A DNA stretch of 56,088 nt from Rhodovibrio sodomensis. GTDB taxonomy: Bacteria > Pseudomonadota > Alphaproteobacteria > Kiloniellales > Rhodovibrionaceae. Made by a program: the position numbers and the translations under genes. Where the stretch lies: NCBI RefSeq assembly GCF_016583645.1, contig NZ_NRRL01000099.1:1-56088 (forward strand). The letters are read 5' to 3'. Positions 51,311-56,088 of this stretch are shown in pieces (the first letter of the stretch is position 1; every line of letters begins with the position of its first letter). The notes beneath the pieces are model-generated. The model saw only the letters and a program-made list of their open reading frames with translations, made no database searches and was not told the DNA's origin.

Positions 51311-51375
51311 CCCGAGCCAGCCGTCACCGGTCAACCTGGATGACGCTCACCGGACAAGCCGGTTGTCGCAGAACA

Positions 51376-51637
51376 CCGTGACCCCCTGTGCCGGTCCATA
51401 GCTTCGATGGTCATGCCACGTCCTGCTACTACACGGTTAGCGAATTACCCGGGCTGACGGTATGCGTGAGGTGGCTCGCTACCGCGGACCGCGGGGGGGA
51501 GGACTGCCAGCCGATCCTCCCGTGATAAGGTGAAGCACCTGCGAACACGCCCAAACCGGATCCCTTTGCGCCCTTTTCCAGGAGCAACGAGGGAACAATT
51601 GTTCCCCCACAATTCAGCTATATCAGTCACTTAACCA
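51376..51637. other. Stretch between IS21 and IS1595 without a gene
   Basis: No coding frame of interest. The right third is AT richer than the surroundings, unlike most of the window. Confidence 0.45.
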
Positions 51638-52803
51638 TTTTGTTAGGCTATGTCTGCACAGCGTGTTGGTTGATCGAGGCCCGCTATATCTAGCCTGCAG
51701 CCAGCAGGCGGGCCATCAGCGGGTTTCGCGGATCTTCGGCCGGGCCGCGTGCTTGGCGGGCGTCGCGATAAACCATCCATCCGGTGTAGAGCGCGATATT
51801 CTTCGTTGCCGGCCCGCGGAACGGCCGCATGAAGTCCTGGAACCTGGCGTGGAAGGCGTTGGCGTTCTGGATATGAAAGACGCCGTCCCGGACGCGGATG
51901 CCGGCCTTGGTGTTGACCTGCTCCACCCGGCGGCTGCGGGCCCGGCCATAACGGCGGTAGACAGCGGCTCCGTCCGAGCAGAGCACCGCGTCGCCTGCCA
52001 GAGAGCCGTCGAGGGCAGTCTCAAAGTAGCGGTAACGTAACGCCTGGAGGCGCTCGGCTGCTGTGGCACCGTGGCGGTCGCGCAGAACCAGAACCGGGAT
52101 CTGCCAGCGAGACAGCCCGCGTGGCAGCTTTAAGCCGTGGCGCTCGTAGTCGCGCCAGCGCGGACGCGGGGGCTCGGGGTACTGCTGGGGATCGTCCGCA
52201 TGTCGCGCCCACTCGCGAGATCCTTTGCGGGACTCCCGGAAGAACGTCTCGTCGGCCTCTACCAGGCCGGCCAAAGCATCATGGCCATAGCCCCGGACCG
52301 CCTCCAGCATGCGTAGACGCCAGCGCCATACCGTCATCTTATCGACGCCCAGGCGCCCAGCCAGGGCACGGCACGCGGACGGTTTCGCCGACACCATGTC
52401 CTGCGCCACGATGGCCATCTCGGAGCGCTTGCGCACGTGGGCCAGGGCCGTGCCGGTCGCCTTGGTGAAGGTCTTTGCGCACGATCCGCAACGCCAGCGC
52501 TGCAACCCGCCTCGCGTCGCGCCCCACCGCATCGCCTTCTCGTTGAGGCAGTGTGGGCACGCCGGTGCGCCCTGAACACGCCCCTCGACGAGCGCGTCTG
52601 CTTCCCGCTTGTCCAGCGCGGTCTGGGCCGAGGTGACCAGACGCTGGAGCTGGTCCAGCGAAAGCCGCTCCATGGCGCGCTCAATCTCGGCAATCCCGGT
52701 TGTCATGGCGGTGGTGCTCCCGACCAGAGGAGCGAGATAATTACCACAACCTCTAGCGGTCGCCTAGCTTACCAACACGCTTTGCAGACATTCCCTTTTG
52801 TTA
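51638..52803 (-). mobile_element. IS1595-family insertion sequence with perfect 8-bp target duplication
   Basis: TTTTGTTA is present at 51638-51645 and 52796-52803. Between them the ends match as inverted repeats, ATGTCTGCACAGCGTGTTGG at the left and, inverted, ATGTCTGCAAAGCGTGTTGG at the right. The AT-rich 8-bp duplication is normal for this family. The element (51646-52795) appears complete. Confidence 0.92.
51690..52706 (-). CDS. IS1595-family (ISXO2-like) transposase
   Basis: The 338-residue protein has the N-terminal zinc ribbon CPHC...CGSC, a helix-turn-helix (CRALAGRLGVDKMTVWRWRL) and the ISXO2 catalytic domain: GLVEADETFFRESRKGS with Asp, AVLCSDGAAVYRRYGR with Asp, and the HARFQDFMRPFRGPATKNI region with the family Asn/Glu position. 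It looks intact. Confidence 0.92.
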   Translation of the reverse strand: MTTGIAEIERAMERLSLDQLQRLVTSAQTALDKREADALVEGRVQGAPACPHCLNEKAMRWGATRGGLQRWRCGSCAKTFTKATGTALAHVRKRSEMAIVAQDMVSAKPSACRALAGRLGVDKMTVWRWRLRMLEAVRGYGHDALAGLVEADETFFRESRKGSREWARHADDPQQYPEPPRPRWRDYERHGLKLPRGLSRWQIPVLVLRDRHGATAAERLQALRYRYFETALDGSLAGDAVLCSDGAAVYRRYGRARSRRVEQVNTKAGIRVRDGVFHIQNANAFHARFQDFMRPFRGPATKNIALYTGWMVYRDARQARGPAEDPRNPLMARLLAAG

Positions 52804-52804
52804 A

Positions 52805-52843
52805 CGCACTTTTGTGTGCGCTCACAGGGCACACAAAAGTGCG
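52805..52843. repeat. Perfect 15-bp inverted repeat
   Basis: CGCACTTTTGTGTGC (52805-52819) and GCACACAAAAGTGCG (52829-52843) are exact complements around a 9-nt loop. It begins one base after the IS1595 duplication. It could be an operator, a terminator or an origin feature. Confidence 0.85.
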
Positions 52844-52856
52844 CTCAGCGCCGATA

Positions 52857-52922
52857 TCGAACATCTCTGAGGATCATGTCGAAGATCTCTGAGGATTATG
52901 TCGAACATCTCTGAGGATCACT
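52857..52922. repeat. Three 22-bp direct repeats (iteron-like)
   Basis: TCGAACATCTCTGAGGATCA and variants occur at 52857-52878, 52879-52900 and 52901-52922, two full turns of DNA apart each. Spacing of 22 bp is typical of iterons and of phased binding sites. They lie 14 bp from the palindrome and about 600 bp upstream of the multi-HTH gene. Confidence 0.85.
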
Positions 52923-53113
52923 CGCCAAAACCCCAGCGTTTCCGCGGGACTCCGGAGGCCCTGAAGTAAGGGAAGTAAGAGAAGTAAGGGGAAGGATGAG
53001 GAAGATACGCCCTTCGGGCGGGGCGCTGGCGCCCCGATCTCATGATCAGAGGGACCGTCGTCGGGTCTCGATCCCATCTCCGTCGTGATCAGCACGAACC
53101 GAGGGATGCCCCC

Positions 53114-53362
53114 ATGAACCTGGCCCGCGCCATTGGCCTTGCGGCCCTGCTCACCACCGCGACCCCGGCCTTCGCGGACGCCTCCGGATACAGCACGCTC
53201 GAGCCAGCCGTGGCGGATCCGGATGTCGTGATCACCGGGATTATCGGACGCAAAACCCACCAGCCAGGCCGGAAGGCTGAATCCAGACATTGGTACGGAA
53301 ACAATACCACATGTTTCGTCTGCTCATCCCTCCCAGAGACCGCCTCAACCTGGCGGTTGTGA
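53114..53362 (+). CDS. Small exported protein of unknown function, 82 residues
   Basis: It begins with a signal peptide (MNLARAIGLAALLTTATPAF, cleaved after about AFA). The rest has no recognised domain and ends abruptly with a Cys-x-x-Cys (TTCFVCSS). GAGGGATG precedes ATG 53114. It may be a truncated gene. Confidence 0.45.
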   Translation: MNLARAIGLAALLTTATPAFADASGYSTLEPAVADPDVVITGIIGRKTHQPGRKAESRHWYGNNTTCFVCSSLPETASTWRL

Positions 53363-53442
53363 TCGGCACGGACGACGGCTTGACGATCGCGACCGACAGC
53401 AGCGCCTGCGATCCTGAAACGCAGCGAGCGCTGGGCGGATAA
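53311..53442 (+). CDS. Possible short ORF, 43 residues
   Basis: A frame overlapping the end of the previous gene codes RDRLNLAVVIGTDDGLTIAT and stops at 53442. No ribosome site or family match. It may be a relic of an N-terminal coding region. Confidence 0.2.
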   Translation: MFRLLIPPRDRLNLAVVIGTDDGLTIATDSSACDPETQRALGG

Positions 53443-53504
53443 CACGGATCGTACGAACGAGATCATAAGGAGATAGCGAGATTCCTTCAACACAGCGCCG
53501 CAAG

Positions 53505-54512
53505 GTGACGGATAGCGAAAAAGCGCAGATTGCCGAACTGCATGCCGACGGCCGATCCCCTTCCGGGATCGCGCTGTCCATCGGCCGCAGTCGATACGTT
53601 GTGCGATACTGGATGGACAAGATGGGGCTCGATACCTCCGCGAACGCGTCGCGGTGGCGAGAGATCGAAAGCCGCGCGGTCGACATGAAGCGTGCCGGGG
53701 AGACGACCGAGGGCATCGCGCGCGCCCTGGGGATCGGCACCGCGACGATCAGGAGCATGCTGGCGCGCCACGGCCTGACTGGGGCCCCGCCACCGGCGCC
53801 GATCGAGCTCGAGGAGGCCAAACGGTTGCTGCGCCTGTACGAGTCCGGCGTCTACAGCATCAGGGGTCTCTGTCGGCAGACCGGGCGTGGGCGCCCGGCG
53901 ATCAAGACGGCGCTCAAACGCGCCCGTCAGGCCAACAAGCCCGGCCCGAAGCCGCGTGCACGCGCCGGAGCCATCTCGGAGCAGGAGCGCACCCGGATCC
54001 GGTCCGCCCATCTCGCCGGGGCCTCGGTTCAGGACTTGGTGACGACCTTTGGGCGCTCCGAGAACACCATTTACAAGATCATCAAGCACCTGAAGCCAAG
54101 GCACCGCATCGAACCCGATCGCATGGCCCGGCTCTGGAAGCGGGGCCACTCGATTGCCGGGATCGCGCGTTACGACAAGATCAGCCAGAGAACCGTGCGC
54201 CGCAAGCTTGCCGAGGCCGGGATCGGGTCGACCCAACCGTTGAAGGACGGGCTCGCGCTCGTGGAAGCCGGGGTGAGCGTCGAGGTGGCCGCCGACCGGG
54301 TGATTTGCGACCCGGCCCGGCTGCGCGGCGCCGTGAAGCGCGCGGCACGGGCGCGACAGGCGGCCGAGGTCCAGAGCTTGCGGGCTGAAGGCATGAGCTG
54401 CGCCGCGATCGCCGCTCGCCTGGGCCCGAACTGGACCCGGATTGACGTGGAAAAGCTGCTGATGGATACGCGGGACGATGAGCAGACGCCGCCGCAGGAC
54501 TTGGCGGCGTAA
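53505..54512 (+). CDS. Protein of seven tandem helix-turn-helix units
   Basis: At least 335 residues, with no catalytic domain visible. Seven units of 37-42 residues each read as helix, sharp turn, recognition helix, at about residues 3-42, 53-92, 101-142, 158-198, 203-241, 246-282 and 285-321. Examples are DGRSPSGIALSIGRSRYVVR, AGETTEGIARALGIGTATIR, AGASVQDLVTTFGRSENTIY and AEGMSCAAIAARLGPNWTRI. The listed start is GTG 53505, but AAGGAG at 53467-53472 is spaced for an in-frame ATT at 53481, which would add eight residues. It likely binds long or repeated DNA; the nearby 22-bp repeats are a candidate site. Confidence 0.7.
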   Translation: MTDSEKAQIAELHADGRSPSGIALSIGRSRYVVRYWMDKMGLDTSANASRWREIESRAVDMKRAGETTEGIARALGIGTATIRSMLARHGLTGAPPPAPIELEEAKRLLRLYESGVYSIRGLCRQTGRGRPAIKTALKRARQANKPGPKPRARAGAISEQERTRIRSAHLAGASVQDLVTTFGRSENTIYKIIKHLKPRHRIEPDRMARLWKRGHSIAGIARYDKISQRTVRRKLAEAGIGSTQPLKDGLALVEAGVSVEVAADRVICDPARLRGAVKRAARARQAAEVQSLRAEGMSCAAIAARLGPNWTRIDVEKLLMDTRDDEQTPPQDLAA

Positions 54513-55165
54513 TCGGCCAGTCTTCTGACCGGCCGGGCGAGCGTTCGTCACGGGGCTCGTCCGGCCGGGTCGTGCGGCGTCTGTCGCCAGGCACCCGCCG
54601 ACACTGCGCGAGCCTCACCTTGCGATAACCCGCCATTATCGCGAGCAGCAGATTGTGCACACCTCGTACATTCGGGTCTTCGTTGATGCCGCGGTAAGGT
54701 AATCGGCCGAGAGCCTCCCCGGCGGCCTGTTACGGTAACCGATCATGAGGAGACTGCTCTCAGCAGGGAAAATTTTCATCGGGCTTATCACCCAAACAAA
54801 GGCTCGACCCAGGAAGCGAGACAAACGCTACACAACATGTTGTGCTTTAGGGTGCGGCAGTCTTACGTTGCGGTTTGTTGAAACCTATGAGTGAAACCTT
54901 CGAGCGTGTTGCGTCTCGCGGTCGATAAGGGTCTCTGGGGACGCGGCTTGCTGACAACGGTTTACGTGTTGATCGGCGAGGGGTCAAAGTGCCGATAGGC
55001 GTGCCAAGCCTTTGATGTCGGGGAGTTCTTATCGAACCACCCTGGCGCCGATTCACAGCCAGTTTCTTAACGGTGGGCCGCGCGCCGCCGTCCAAAAGGA
55101 AAATTTTGTAGGTCGCCTTGACCGGCGACAGCGGCGCGACCCGCGGGGCGCGCCGGGGTCTTGCG
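54513..55165. other. About 650 bp without a convincing gene
   Basis: Short frames on both strands lack ribosome sites and family similarity. The stretch 54640-55020 is AT richer than the window average, which fits acquired or decaying DNA. Confidence 0.4.
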
Positions 55166-55375
55166 TCACCTGCCGGATGCCAAGGGCGTCGACCGGGTCG
55201 AGCGCTCCGCGACGTCGGGGATCAGCAGCGCGCAGCCCGGCGAGTGCTCCAACCAGCCGAGGATGCGCCTGACATGATCCTCGAGGAGATCCGCGACGCG
55301 CTCGCGCCGGTCCTCCGGCAGATCCGCGAGCACGTAGCAGCTCCAGTTGGCCTCGTCCCGGCGGGCGTGGATCAT
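55166..55375 (-). CDS. Hypothetical protein, about 69 residues
   Basis: From ATG 55375 the frame reads MIHARRDEANWSCYVLADLP then a helix DRRERVADLLEDHVRRILGW and a Ser/Thr/Pro tail. Composition is protein-like but there is no family match and no clear ribosome site. Upstream starts at 55438 are possible. Confidence 0.35.
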   Translation of the reverse strand: MIHARRDEANWSCYVLADLPEDRRERVADLLEDHVRRILGWLEHSPGCALLIPDVAERSTRSTPLASGR

Positions 55376-55770
55376 GGGACGCGGCCGCCGGAAAGCGCAG
55401 TAGCGGGCGCGTAGCAGGCACGGGAAGGCCGGTGCCACGGGCGCCAGCCGGCTCCACAGAGACGCGGGCGACAGGCTCGCGTCCAGCTACGAGAAGAGCG
55501 TCTCGGTCATTTCATTTTTCTCCTGATCTTGGTCACACAGGAGGCCGCCGTCTGTCGTAGCCGGCCCCGCCAAAGCCGGCCGGCGACGAGAGCGCCGGAC
55601 TTTTCCAATCTCCTCTGGCTGCGTGCTTCGTGCGCGCTGCCGCGCACTTTTCCGACACCCGGCTTTACGCTTTGGCAACCGGCGCACGGCAGGCTCGGCA
55701 GTGTGCCTTCCCGGGCACCCGAGTCGCCGCCGATACCCCCTCTCTCCGATCCCCCGATTCCGAGACCCGC

Positions 55771-55965
55771 ATGCCCTTCGATTCTGGCCGCGACGGCGAT
55801 TTTTCGCCGGTCAACCATCTCCGGCGGACGGGTCGGTACGCCCGCGTGCTGGAGCGGCTGCGCGACGCGGACCCGCCGACCTTCCTCGTCAAGAGCCGCG
55901 TCCTGATCGAGGCGTGCGATCCGGCGGGCGCTCTGCGGTACGCTGACCGAAAGGTGCTTAAGTAA
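55771..55965 (+). CDS. Hypothetical protein, about 64 residues
   Basis: ATG 55771 opens a frame with HLRRTGRYARVLERLRDADP and RVLIEACDPAGALRYADRKV. The frame stays open for 47 codons upstream without a good start. No family recognised. Confidence 0.35.
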   Translation: MPFDSGRDGDFSPVNHLRRTGRYARVLERLRDADPPTFLVKSRVLIEACDPAGALRYADRKVLK

Positions 55966-56051
55966 GCGCCAGCTACACCCCATTCGATCAACGGTTTCCC
56001 GGTCCCTGCTGATCGCGGCATAGCTGACCTCTCCAAGTTCAGGAGGCAGCC

Positions 56052-56088
56052 ATGTCGCAGACCCTATTTTCCGCCACGAACGGTACGT
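56052..56088 (+). CDS. Start of a gene running off the right edge
   Basis: AGGAGG at 56041-56046 is followed five bases later by ATG 56052, coding MSQTLFSATNGT to the end of the window. Too short to identify, but the ribosome site is excellent. Confidence 0.6.
   Translation, partial: MSQTLFSATNGT

Larger units (their letters stand above)
48613..51375 (-). mobile_element. IS21-family insertion sequence
   Basis: It carries overlapping istA and istB. Ends are inferred from TGTTCTG at 48613 and its inverse CAGAACA ending at 51375, with further shared inner blocks (GTTGACCGGTGACGG-like) typical of the multiple transposase sites of IS21. A target duplication is not clear. Confidence 0.7.

Noticed and set aside
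52857..52922. CRISPR array
   Set aside because: The 22-bp repeats touch one another without spacers, so they are direct repeats. No other repeat-spacer array was seen in the window.

Overview
The window is GC-rich DNA from a proteobacterium. A Fur-type iron box of the alphaproteobacterial style, alphaproteobacterial-looking metabolic genes and long GC-rich palindromic repeats suggest a Rhodospirillales-like alphaproteobacterium. That assignment is an inference; no taxonomic marker gene is present.

Layout. 0-1.8 kb is the end of an integrated element: a tyrosine integrase broken by a 2-base loss, next to tRNA-Thr(UGU), its probable attachment site. 1.9-11.7 kb is chromosomal and centred on putrescine metabolism (AguB, a SpuC-like aminotransferase, PuuA, PuuB), with a secreted mono-haem cytochrome and an IS110-family element between them. 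11.9-16.4 kb is the most interesting part: a tight operon of a PqqD-like RiPP recognition protein, three paralogous radical SAM proteins, a UbiA-family prenyltransferase and a 47-residue PqqA-like peptide too short to be found by length-filtered gene calling. It resembles PQQ or mycofactocin assembly in logic but not in content, and may make a peptide-derived, possibly prenylated, product. 16.4-21.3 kb holds a gamma-glutamyltransferase, an MFS transporter, a small exported protein and an amidase, with two near-identical ~134-bp palindromic repeats.

From 21.4 to 53 kb the DNA is dominated by insertion sequences: IS1380 (4-bp CTAG target duplication), an internally deleted IS66, an IS3 inside another IS3, an IS66 with an 8-bp duplication carrying a nested IS110, an IS4-like remnant, a serine recombinase remnant split by IS1634, IS21, and IS1595 with a perfect 8-bp duplication. 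Between them are a Fur-box operon, a ribbon-helix-helix regulator, a gluconate-dehydrogenase-type module whose GMC subunit was cut off after 32 codons, mlaC, and a four-gene catabolic operon (Tm-1-like, PEP-hydrolase-like, SRPBCC, zinc alcohol dehydrogenase) with a frameshifted first gene.

41.8-48.3 kb is a second genomic-island module: an excisionase-like gene, a small ORF and two tyrosine recombinases joined by 4-5 base overlaps. A second, diverged copy of the excisionase unit lies on the other side of a few unknown cargo genes. 52.8-54.5 kb holds a 15-bp palindrome, three 22-bp direct repeats and a protein that looks like seven helix-turn-helix units in a row.

Two 100-nt non-coding segments, one inside the IS66 element and one inside IS21, share invariant internal-loop sequences while their helices differ by compensating changes. 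This points to a conserved structured RNA or DNA element.
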